Positions 45,465 to 53,942 of a stretch of DNA of 64,000 nt are shown here, piece after piece. This stretch comes from Arthonia radiata (Eukaryota > Ascomycota > Arthoniomycetes > Arthoniales > Arthoniaceae): contig PSQN01000012.1 in the NCBI GenBank assembly GCA_002989075.1, positions 372,001-436,000 of the forward strand. Reading direction: 5' to 3'. Under the pieces are notes generated by a model, which was not told where the DNA came from, did not search any database, and saw only the letters and a program-made list of their open reading frames with translations. Position 1 is the first letter of the stretch. Each line of letters opens with the position of its first letter. The translations under genes were made by a program, and so were the position numbers.

Positions 45465-45594
45465 GGGCGTATAGCTCAGTGGTAGAGCGCCCGCTTTGCA
45501 TTTCTAATTTGCGGGAGGTCGTACGTATTTCTATATCCATCTTAATTGCGTCGTGTTAACACCTCCCAGTGGGGTTCGATCCCCCATCCGTCCA
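45465..45594 (+). tRNA. tRNA-Ala(UGC)-like gene with two insertions
   Basis: All arms of tRNA-Ala can be placed. Acceptor stem GGGCGTA/TCCGTCC with one mismatch and discriminator A at 45594. D arm GCTCAGTGGTAGAGC (good A box). Anticodon stem CCCGC/GCGGG with loop TTTGCA, anticodon TGC at 45497-45499. T arm TGGGGTTCGATCCCCCA (intact B box). Two segments are extra. One is about 9 nt in the anticodon loop at the usual 37/38 intron site (45501-45509). The other is 49 nt between the variable loop and the T arm (45521-45569), beginning GTACGT and ending CCCAG like a small spliceosomal intron. A T5 tract at 45616-45620 could terminate Pol III. The second insertion makes it doubtful that a mature tRNA forms, so this may be a pseudogene. 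Confidence 0.6.
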
Positions 45595-46654
45595 CGTTGT
45601 TGTTTGAGCCTTATATTTTTGTTTTCGAACCATACCGACGTCGTCACATAGCATTAAGTATGGCTAGGGCGGCGTGGCACAAAGGATAGAGACGTGATAG
45701 AAGCTTGCGTCTTCTTTTACCTGGTGCTTTTCACCTCAAGCTTCTGTGAGGCACACGCTGGCGCATCATCAGCTTCTCGAAGTGCTAAAGATCTAGCTGG
45801 ACTCTACTGCTTTCGATATTAACATGTCCTTCAGACATGATCTTTTGCCATGCGGCTAGCACGTTCCTGGCGTTTCTCAAACTATGGGCGCTGCTGTGGC
45901 TGGACCGTTCCAATGTGTTTGCTATCTTTGATGAACGAATTTCGATGTGCCGATGAGAGTACTACAGCAGCTAACAAAGCATCACGTTGAAGCGATAGAG
46001 TGTGATTAGAGTCTGACGGATGAACAAACCTCGCGGGTGCGTGCATACCCTGCGTAATGGCTTACATGGCCACACTCGTCGATCGTGTGATGTGTGATGT
46101 GTACCATATCGGGCGCAGGATAGCCTTTGCCCTGTGTATTGTGCCTTGACTATGGTAGGGACATTTGGATTGAGAGGAAGCCATCTTGCCTCGTACTTTA
46201 CTGCTTCTCTCGAAACATTCTAGCTCTTCCTCGTATGTGATAGTATTGCACTCTACATTCTTCCTTCTATACTTACGACCTCACCATCAGCTTGGTTCCG
46301 TCTGAGAAGCATAACGTGTGATGAGATAGGGGTATTGTGTTTTGACAGGGAAGACAAAGCCTCCCAGATCTTTCAACCATCCTGCTTCTTATCTCGCCTA
46401 GATCATTATGCGGAATATGGCCGTCTGCAAGGCAGTAACACAGCAGCGCATATGATGTTGAGCAGGGGTATGATACCCAGATTACCGCAGTGCGTTTTCG
46501 TTGAATATCGACTGTTCGAGTAAAGTCGGAAGTTGAAAGCCCACGCATGCTCATCACGAGGTCCCCGGCAGGCTGCAGCTAGCCCGGCGGAGTCCCAATG
46601 GTACAGCGATGACGGCTTCAGAAGACGAGCGCTGTCCGTATAAAGATGTATATT
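45595..46654. other. intergenic region after the tRNA-like gene
   Basis: No gene seen. A weak A-box-like TGGCACAAAGGATAGAG occurs near 45675 but without a B box (rejected as a tRNA). The right end is the 3' flank of the PER1 gene. Confidence 0.4.
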
Positions 46655-47803
46655 CTAAGCCTTATGTCTGCCTTTGTCCATATCTTCTAGGGCATCTCTG
46701 ATCAGGAAGCTGAGGTCTTGTTAGCGTGATTGAATATCAAGTGGTTCGAGTACTGAACTCACTTATACCACCAAATGGTCGGCACCACTGTGCCCAAATG
46801 CCACAAGCTGTGCGCATCGATCATCAGTCTCCAAGGCGGAAAGTCGAGTATCTCCAAACTCATGGCCAACGTAATCCATGCAACAATCATACTTGGCCAG
46901 GCCTGCCAAAATTTCTTAGACTTCGCATAGCTTGTCCATGCGAAGCTCGTCCACATTATATTCTGCATCGCGCCAATGGCAATATTGGCACCCATGTTGT
47001 ATGTGTAATCCCATCTCCATAGACTCAGGTAGCCCACGTGCATTGCGTATAGTGCAGTGCAAAGTAGCGTCCACAGTCTGACCACAGAATGTTTCCACGG
47101 CTGGTTGCCCTTTGGGTCGTCCAGCCTGAATACTCTGATAGGTGCGAGGTAGAAACCGTATAGCACGTTCGCGCCAGCCGCGAAGTAATCCACCTTCTCT
47201 GTGAAGTTGAAGTCGCGTGTATGGAAGATCATGCTCGCCGTCCATGACAGGTAGCCAACGTAGCCAAATGTCATGTAGTATCTCCGCAGCCGGTATGTGG
47301 GTGACACGCTTTGTACCAGCTGTGAGGTGCCCCAGTAATGCGCCAGGAAATTGAACAAGGAGAAGAGCACAGAGAAGGGTTCCTGTATGCCCAGGAAGCG
47401 GTAGAAGGGCCATTTGCCATGGTATTGATGGATAGGTGGATCGAAGGAGTCGTTAAGGGCTATGCGAGCGTCTGTTACGACGTGCTGGCACACGTAGTCG
47501 CACTCTGAAGGACATGACCAAAGGAGCAATTGGTGGTGGATAGCTGGGCTCTTGTTAGCGACAGGCGAACTGCCGAGCGACGGACCACGTCGTACGAATG
47601 GGTGTGCGGTAGCCCTCGCAATTCGCTTCTGTGCAAATCTAGAAGTCTTCAGTAAGCAGGCGACGCCAAGTTCGAGGTCGGGCCTGACGTACAGTCAGAC
47701 AATCGTGGAATTCGCCTAATCGATCACCAGAGGATGCTGAGGAGAAGCTGATGAAGAGGTTGAAGGCACTCAAAAGAATGACATGAGGACCCAACGGCCG
47801 CAT
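46655..47803 (-). CDS. PER1: GPI-anchor lipid remodelling protein PER1/PGAP3
   Basis: Four exons on the minus strand, 47803..47693, 47638..47596, 47543..46763 and 46709..46655, give 329 residues with all phases agreeing. A signal peptide (MRPLGPHVILLSAFNLFISF) ends near residue 24. A Cys-rich luminal part follows: FHDCLTICTEANCEG and LLLWSCPSECDYVCQHVVTD. Then comes a multi-spanning domain with HGKWPFYRFLGIQEPFSVLF, SMIFHTRDFNFTEKVDYFAA and DAHSLWHLGTVVPTIWWYNF. The C-terminus is FLIRDALEDMDKGRHKA. Yeast Per1 and human PGAP3 act in the ER/Golgi as GPI phospholipase A2, removing the sn-2 acyl chain. The conserved His residues (MIFHTRD, DAHSLWH) are characteristic of the CREST superfamily. It is divergent from the alpha/beta hydrolase at 48101. 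Confidence 0.92.
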
Positions 47804-48100
47804 GCTTCTACATGAGCACGATGGACCTCGACCCTCGCTTTGCAAAGAACAACATCACAAAGACCTCCAGAATCGGGATGGATTCGAGGGATTCTTTGGC
47901 TCGTGTTCGCACTCTTGGCATCCCCACAGTTGCCAGATGGAAAGGAGGTCGCATGCCGGTACATAAGGCTGGAGATCCTGACTTGACCAGTTTGGGACTA
48001 GACTATCCAAGTTACCGTTGTCAACAGTCTACAGAAGACGCTCCTCTTGAAGGTAACCTAAACGCCCCATCATAGCCAACAATATCGTCTGGCCCTCCAC
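47804..48100. promoter_or_regulatory. divergent promoter of PER1 and the hydrolase
   Basis: Just under 300 bp separate the two start codons, so a shared promoter is likely. A plus-strand frame from about 47812 to 48075 (87 codons) lies here; it has no family resemblance and is treated as chance. Confidence 0.4.
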
Positions 48101-48949
48101 ATGAATTTTTGTGACTTGATGAAAGTGCGACGAGATGAAATCGAAACAGAGTACGGCAAGCTCGTAGTATCTCAAGCCGGCGAAAGCGGGCCTCCGCTCA
48201 TGCTGATACATGGCAACTCCTCAAGCTCGACGGTCTGGAGGCATTTGTTCAATAGCAGTGTTCCTCGTCGACATCGAGTAATTGCGTTTGATCTCCCCGG
48301 CCACGGCCAATCAAGTGATGCGCCCGTACCGGAGACAGCATATACGCAACCTGGGTTTGCCAAAGCAGCTGTTGCTGTACTCAAATACTACGAGCTAAGG
48401 TCAATCACTGTCCTAGGTTGGTCACTGGGAGGTCATATTGGCATAGAGATGATTCCGCTTTGCGAGGCCGAAGGCATTGATTACAAAGGCCTGATGATCG
48501 TAGGCACGCCGCCAATCCCACGCGGCAAAGTAGACGCAGGCTTTTACAACGACTCGGGCATTTCAGCGTTTCGTGAAGATCTCTCGAGCGATGAAAAAGA
48601 CGCCTTGGCGCACGGTGCCACCGGCGAGCCGTACGAGGAATGGATGGGGGAGAACGTCAACCGCACACACAGTTGCTTTCGACGCATCATGTTCCAAGCA
48701 ATGGATCAGGGCCATCAGCTCGATCAGCAGGAAGTGCTCGAGAATGCTACAAAGCCCGTGGTCGCTGTAGTGAACGGGAAGGACGAGCCTTATATCAAGA
48801 TAGACTTCATACGCTCCGTAAAGTACAAGAATCTGTGGAGAGGCGAATGCTACGAGCTGGACGGCTTGCGCCATGCACCATTCTGGGAAGATCCTGCAAG
48901 GTTTCAACCGATCTTGGAGGATTTTCTAAACGACGTGACTGTCAGCTAA
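48101..48949 (+). CDS. alpha/beta hydrolase
   Basis: A single exon of 282 residues, the usual size for soluble alpha/beta hydrolases. Features in order: the oxyanion-hole loop LMLIHGNSSSSTVW, strand and turn VIAFDLPGHGQSSD, nucleophile elbow VLGWSLGGH (Ser108), a cap region with EEWMGENVNRTH, PVVAVVNGKDEPYI with the likely catalytic Asp, and a terminal GLRHAPFWEDP supplying the His. The substrate is unknown; relatives include esterases, epoxide hydrolases and C-C hydrolases. No signal peptide is seen, so it is probably cytosolic. An ATG seven codons downstream (48119) is an alternative start. Confidence 0.88.
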   Translation: MNFCDLMKVRRDEIETEYGKLVVSQAGESGPPLMLIHGNSSSSTVWRHLFNSSVPRRHRVIAFDLPGHGQSSDAPVPETAYTQPGFAKAAVAVLKYYELRSITVLGWSLGGHIGIEMIPLCEAEGIDYKGLMIVGTPPIPRGKVDAGFYNDSGISAFREDLSSDEKDALAHGATGEPYEEWMGENVNRTHSCFRRIMFQAMDQGHQLDQQEVLENATKPVVAVVNGKDEPYIKIDFIRSVKYKNLWRGECYELDGLRHAPFWEDPARFQPILEDFLNDVTVS

Positions 48950-49625
48950 TCAAGCAGCATTCAGCTTGGCAGAGGTAGTCATATGCATGTCAAGCTGAGG
49001 CACTTTGACAGTGGCAACTACTCAGCAAAGAGCAAGCCAGTAGTCCATGTCAGCTTTAGTCCCAGTCTATCACCACAGTGCGTACGAGTGGGCATGTTCG
49101 GGGAATCGAGCATTACCCCTCAAATGTATACGTCAAGAGACAGCGCTAGACTTCCAATAAGTAATGCGCTGAAAGGATAAGTGACGAATGTATACGCGCG
49201 AATGGACACATCATGATCTATGGGACACCTTTGGCCGTTCAGAATTTGGGCTATGTACGTGAAAGCTCTGTCCAAAGTCATCTGACCTCTCGTTTTAGGG
49301 AGTCTCTCAAGCTGAGTGACTTCAAATTTCATCACTTCTGTGCGAACTTGCCTCGTACTCATATACCTGCTGTCAATTACAGCGCACACGCTTCCATGAC
49401 GAGACCAAATGAGCCGGTTAATGGAGGTAAAAGCAACGGCGGGTGTCAAATGCTTGCGTCGTATATCGTGCCAAGACATGACGCGGAGCTGGGTGACGAG
49501 GGCCGCGGTTCTGGCCATGACGGGACCACAAAACCTTCCGCGGACAGCCAGACCATTTGAGTTGCACACAATCCATCAAAAGACACGTCTCACAACATCA
49601 CTCACAGTATGAGCGATAAGCAAGG
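48950..49625. other. intergenic; one possible small minus-strand gene
   Basis: The minus strand has an ATG-led frame of 149 codons, 49569..49120, with no recognisable domain and a hydrophobic end (FVTYPFSALLIGSLALSLDV). It is divergent from the small membrane protein at 49626 and could be a lineage-specific gene or chance. Confidence 0.25.
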
Positions 49626-50003
49626 ATGCCAGCGTACTTCTCAATCCTCCCGGAACAGCTAAGCATCTATGAAGTGTGGCTGGTCCGCTTCTTCCTCTTC
49701 ATCGGTACTCTCATCATCGGGCCATGGATAGCACTGATAATCTACGACATTCTTCTGTTCATCTGGCGTGCTGCTACCTATGAGCTACCATATATCGGTG
49801 GCAGAGCAAGAGGCCGCCCACGACCGCGCGCACCATCCATAAACGAGCGCCCGGATGGCCGACCAAGGGGAATCAGCCTTCACAGCCCGCCAGCTTCCCC
49901 GAGCTCTCCTTCGCATGCCCAAGCATCTGCGATGCATGTACGACAAAGCTCGGACTTCATGAACCGGCGGCAGGTTGTCATCGAAGATGACCACAGCGAC
50001 TGA
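49626..50003 (+). CDS. small single-pass membrane protein, unknown function
   Basis: A single exon of 125 residues. One strong hydrophobic segment at about residues 17-48 (FFLFIGTLIIGPWIALIIYD, then ILLFIW) follows a short N-terminus. A basic, Pro/Ser/Arg-rich tail follows (GGRARGRPRPRAPSINERPD), ending NRRQVVIEDDHSD. The positive charges after the helix suggest a cytosolic C-terminus. I do not recognise a named family, though the composition and clear helix look like a genuine small fungal protein rather than a chance frame. Confidence 0.65.
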   Translation: MPAYFSILPEQLSIYEVWLVRFFLFIGTLIIGPWIALIIYDILLFIWRAATYELPYIGGRARGRPRPRAPSINERPDGRPRGISLHSPPASPSSPSHAQASAMHVRQSSDFMNRRQVVIEDDHSD

Positions 50004-50464
50004 CGAGCAGGCTGAGACTCGGGTCGCGCAGCAATGAATTTCCATCATCGCCATGGCAGTGAAGTGTCTATCAGGGCATCGCACCACCTGGCTGTGCTAG
50101 AGCACTGTGCAACCCAAGTGCGCCAGTGCTGCGATTGAAATAGTGCTTAGCGACTAGTGATTGAGCACATGAGCTGTCCCCTCAAGAGATCTCGAGAGAG
50201 AACATACATCAGAGCTCAATACGCCTTTGGCACCTACCACCTTGGCTAGAGCCGAGACCTCAATGGCTTGCTTGACTGATTCGGGAAAGGCTGTCAAGGT
50301 GTGAGCTCCACCTTCTTGCTGGAGCGGCGCCTTCCACCTAGGAAAGCAGTAGTAGAACGGTCATTATGATGAAATAGAAGTTACGTTGAGACAAGTGACA
50401 ACTCTTTGCCTGTCCACGAATGTCATCTAAATTGGTCATCCCTTTACTGTACGTTAAGCGTAGC
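50004..50464. other. intergenic with a coding-like minus-strand stretch
   Basis: On the minus strand, 50337..50208 reads WKAPLQQEGGAHTLTAFPES and KQAIEVSALAKVVGAKGVLS. It is bounded by CCTAG on its 5' side and GTATGT on its 3' side, exactly like an internal exon. A possible preceding exon, MLRLTYSKGMTNLDDIRGQA, lies at about 50467-50405, overlapping the start of the next plus-strand gene. I found no convincing final exon and no family. Confidence 0.25.
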
Positions 50465-53347
50465 ATGTTTACCACTTCGTCCTCCAACCCATCGTCGGCT
50501 GCAATGCCTGCAGCATTCTTGAAAAGGAAAGCCTCGGAGCAGGTCGGAGATATAAACGCCGAGGCCGTCTTCACTTCCGAATTCGCGGGTCCCCCGAGAT
50601 CTTCAGATGCAGCGAGCTCCATTCGTAACGTTTCAGAATCCCACGCGTCGCCAGCTGCCAGCTTCAAGTCGAAGAAGGATGCAAACCCTCTGAGGCTACC
50701 AGATGAAGTCCGTGCAACCTTTCGAAGCCTCTTTCGCCCCAGGCAAAGCGCGAAGTTGACATCAGCTTCCGCCACACCACCTCGAACAGAAGATATGGAT
50801 AAGAGCGGCGATGAAGACAATACGCGTGACTCGGGTATCTCAGGCCTATCAATACTAGCAGATGATACAGACGAGTTCTATAAAGAGACTGTGCAGCGAC
50901 TAACGCGCGACCGACAACGCCTTCGCGACGCGACAAATGGCCGGCCAATGCACGCATTTCGGAGAGCCAGAACGACATCCAACACCGCCGACTTCTTTGG
51001 AAGCACGGACAAGCACAGGGAGGAGCATGAGAGGATCACGAGCCCATTACGCTCTCATAGGAGTAGCGCGCACGCGAATAGCTCGCCTCTGTCCCGCCAT
51101 GATCGATCGCCTTCGGACAACGTACCTAAGCAGTGGGGTCGCAAAGGCGTTCAGCGCAATGACTTTCTGCGTCGCATCAACTCGACCGGCGACATGCAGA
51201 AGACGCCAGAGAAACAAACAGAGCAGCCTGATCCTGATAGAATCTTCCGACGGCGCACACTGTACACTGGGGACTCGCCGGACAGCCCGGGCCAGGATTA
51301 CTCGTTGACTTCAAGCGAGCAAGGATCACCCAGCTCTTCCAAACGTCGCCGACCGCAGCGACTCAGCTGGCAAGCGAGGGGCGGCGAGGGGCGCGCAATA
51401 GAGGATATCATTGAGCGTGAAAAGAATGAAGCAACACAAGCTGATGAGGACGATGGTCAGATGGGAAAGGGCTTGCGGCAGCGCCAGAGGAGCATACCTG
51501 AGTTACAGCAGCGGCAAGAGATTGACAACATTAGGAGTCGCGCAGTCACAACTAGCAGACTTGCTGAAGTCACAAAGCGATCAACGAAGGTACCTAGGAC
51601 GCTGGCGCAAGTATTCCACGCTATGGATGAAGAGAAGGTGGGCAGTGCAGATGCTCTTGCTGCAAATAAGACGGCCGGTGGCGACGTCGAGGCGGCTGGA
51701 GGGAAGAAAAAGCACAGCCGTCAAGACTCGAGAGACCTTCTTAGGCAGTTGGCTAGAGTCTCGAGTTTGTCGCCGTCGCCCGGGAAACCCCAATTCATCT
51801 CATCTTCTGCGCCCTTACTTCCTGGGCTGGACTTGAAATCGCGATCGACGCCCGATCTTCCTGCCGTGCCTCCACACTCGTCATCATTGCAATCAGAGAA
51901 AAATCTTCGTCACTCTAAGCCGACGCCCAGCAGCTTGCCAACAATGACGAGCCCCATGGAGGGCAACATTGAGATTCAAAACAAGACTCCAACCGTCACA
52001 GCCGGAGCTTGGGTCGATACCCCCAAGTTCAACGACGCAGCGGAAGGCTCAGATAGTCCCAACAACTCACGAGGTCGCCCAATCCCAAGAACGTCACGAC
52101 ATCCAAAATCCGCGCTTGAAGGTGTGTTGCAAAAGGCATCGAAAGCGCAGCTTACACGCAACGCCAATCGCAACACAACCGATCAGCCTCCCAAGGACAG
52201 TGAAAGTGATAGCGCCGAGCTCACAGGTAGCGCGTCTGACGACCTGGGAGAGGAGACGTTCAAGGAGCTGCAGAAACTCGCTCTGGAGGAGAAAGTTGAT
52301 CTGAACACTCTCGATATGGATATACAGCGTGCGCTTGGCCCTTCAGACACTACTTCAACCTTGCCTCGTAAAGTCAGTCGTGAGAGCCCGCAGCGCCCTC
52401 AAGACGGACCCCTGAACACGAGAACAGTAGGTCAGCCTGGGAAGCCAGAGACACCGCCCCAGCAACGTTTGCTGACCTCACCTCCCAAACACGATTCATT
52501 GAGCCCACAGCGTCCTGAAAAGGGCTCTTCAGGCAAAGATGCTTTCACCAAAGCCATCACAACTCAATCACACCCAGACACCAATAAAAAAATCGACCCA
52601 CCTCACACCACCCCCGATGCCGACACCATCGCCCGCGCCCTCTTCCTCGAAGACCTAGCCATAGAGTACTTCGACCCCGCTCTCCGCGACCTCCCCGTCG
52701 AAGACCGCTGGAACCGCATCTTCGAGTCCGCGAAGAGCCGCAAGCGCTCCTTGCAAATGATTCGCGACTTCACGAAAGACCACAACGCGCTGAAGAAAGC
52801 GCAGGAACAGCAACTCTGCGTGAACTGCGACGGCCACGCCCACCCGGCTGCGCCAAACACGACACGCACCGTCGTCATCCGCAGGAAAGAAACCGACCCC
52901 ACCCTCTTCACCCTCCTCGCCAACACCCTCCGCAAAACCGCCGCCTTCCTCCATCCCCGCACGCTGTACACCACATCCCCCCTCCGCCCCACGCGCAAAG
53001 GCCTCTACCTCCTCGCCTTCCTCTGCTGGCTGTCCCTCGAAGAGTCCCTCTGCGCCGCCTACTGCCACCCCGCCGCTGCCGAATACTTCCCCGCACACTA
53101 CTGGCTCGACCCATTCAGCCGGCTGACGACGCCGACGAAGCCGTTCGTGGTGTACGAGTTGCTGCTGAAGCGCCCGTTTTACTACTTGGTGCTGCCGTTT
53201 GAGATTGCGTTTCTGTGGATTGTGGTGGCGCCGTTGATGGTGCTGGATTGGTATGTGTGCGGGGCGGTGTTTACGCGGTGGTGGGCTGGTGGGTGGATGG
53301 GCCCGTATGGGGGGATGGGCGGGATGGGGGCTATGCCGGGGGCTTGA
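50465..53347 (+). CDS. large conserved fungal protein with C-terminal membrane segments
   Basis: A single exon. ATG 50465 (MFTTSSSNPSSAAM) gives 960 residues; an in-frame ATG at 50420 would add 15. Residues 1-700 are Ser/Arg/Pro-rich and mostly disordered, with many basic-Ser motifs suited to phosphorylation. The conserved part begins near residue 715: ALFLEDLAIEYFDPALRDLP, EDRWNRIFESAKSRKRSLQM and IRDFTKDHNALKKAQEQQLC, followed by a Cys/His cluster CVNCDGHAH. Two hydrophobic regions follow, about residues 846-866 (GLYLLAFLCWLSLEESLCAA) and 905-935 (YYLVLPFEIAFLWIVVAPLM). The tail is Gly/Met-rich. I do not recognise a characterised orthologue. A membrane-anchored scaffold at the nuclear envelope or ER would fit but is only a guess. 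Confidence 0.8.
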   Translation: MFTTSSSNPSSAAMPAAFLKRKASEQVGDINAEAVFTSEFAGPPRSSDAASSIRNVSESHASPAASFKSKKDANPLRLPDEVRATFRSLFRPRQSAKLTSASATPPRTEDMDKSGDEDNTRDSGISGLSILADDTDEFYKETVQRLTRDRQRLRDATNGRPMHAFRRARTTSNTADFFGSTDKHREEHERITSPLRSHRSSAHANSSPLSRHDRSPSDNVPKQWGRKGVQRNDFLRRINSTGDMQKTPEKQTEQPDPDRIFRRRTLYTGDSPDSPGQDYSLTSSEQGSPSSSKRRRPQRLSWQARGGEGRAIEDIIEREKNEATQADEDDGQMGKGLRQRQRSIPELQQRQEIDNIRSRAVTTSRLAEVTKRSTKVPRTLAQVFHAMDEEKVGSADALAANKTAGGDVEAAGGKKKHSRQDSRDLLRQLARVSSLSPSPGKPQFISSSAPLLPGLDLKSRSTPDLPAVPPHSSSLQSEKNLRHSKPTPSSLPTMTSPMEGNIEIQNKTPTVTAGAWVDTPKFNDAAEGSDSPNNSRGRPIPRTSRHPKSALEGVLQKASKAQLTRNANRNTTDQPPKDSESDSAELTGSASDDLGEETFKELQKLALEEKVDLNTLDMDIQRALGPSDTTSTLPRKVSRESPQRPQDGPLNTRTVGQPGKPETPPQQRLLTSPPKHDSLSPQRPEKGSSGKDAFTKAITTQSHPDTNKKIDPPHTTPDADTIARALFLEDLAIEYFDPALRDLPVEDRWNRIFESAKSRKRSLQMIRDFTKDHNALKKAQEQQLCVNCDGHAHPAAPNTTRTVVIRRKETDPTLFTLLANTLRKTAAFLHPRTLYTTSPLRPTRKGLYLLAFLCWLSLEESLCAAYCHPAAAEYFPAHYWLDPFSRLTTPTKPFVVYELLLKRPFYYLVLPFEIAFLWIVVAPLMVLDWYVCGAVFTRWWAGGWMGPYGGMGGMGAMPGA

Positions 53348-53942
53348 GGGTGGTGGTGGGATGGGAGAGGTGGAGATTGAATCTCGAGGATTGAGCTTGT
53401 AAGATTGTGCATGGGGTTTGATGGTTGATCTTGGCTATTGCGTTTGGATGAGGTTTGCATAGCAGTCTAGTGAGCGCGGTGTTGGAGCTTGATTACGGTC
53501 CTGATGATTTGCATAGTCCAGGAGCAAGTGCTGCATGGCGAGACGAGTGTACGATATTGATGGAATGACTTGAATAGCAACGACGACGACTGAACTTAGC
53601 AAACGACAGACTCACGTTGGGACCAAGTTTCGGGCGCAAATCTTCATTCAATAAACTACATACGGTGATTGTCTCTCGCTAGAAGTGACCCACACCTAGC
53701 GATTGCCTAGTACAGAGCAAGAGTCCGACGCCGATGCTATCCCTAAAATCATTTTGGGTTGACGGTGTCGTGGTCTCGTGAAATAAACTCCACCAATATC
53801 TCTACTTCTCTGCGGACAATGCAAGTCCGGGTGCCAATTTGATGGCAATAATGCTCTGATGAGCGTTCCTCAAGCTGGCGGTGTGTAATGTGATGTTGGT
53901 TGGCGAAAGTAAGGGGGCAGAAGTCGTGCGTGCTGTGGTACT
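53348..53942. other. convergent 3' intergenic region
   Basis: The 3' flanks of the 960-residue protein gene (plus) and the Ish1 gene (minus). No gene seen. Confidence 0.4.

Noticed and set aside
45668-45780. second tRNA-like sequence with a weak A box
   Set aside because: TGGCACAAAGGATAGAG resembles a D arm, but no GTTCGA B box or closing acceptor stem follows within a tRNA's length.
47812-48075. 87-codon plus-strand frame in the PER1/hydrolase promoter
   Set aside because: It sits within the short divergent promoter and overlaps the likely 5' leader; the translation has no recognisable features.
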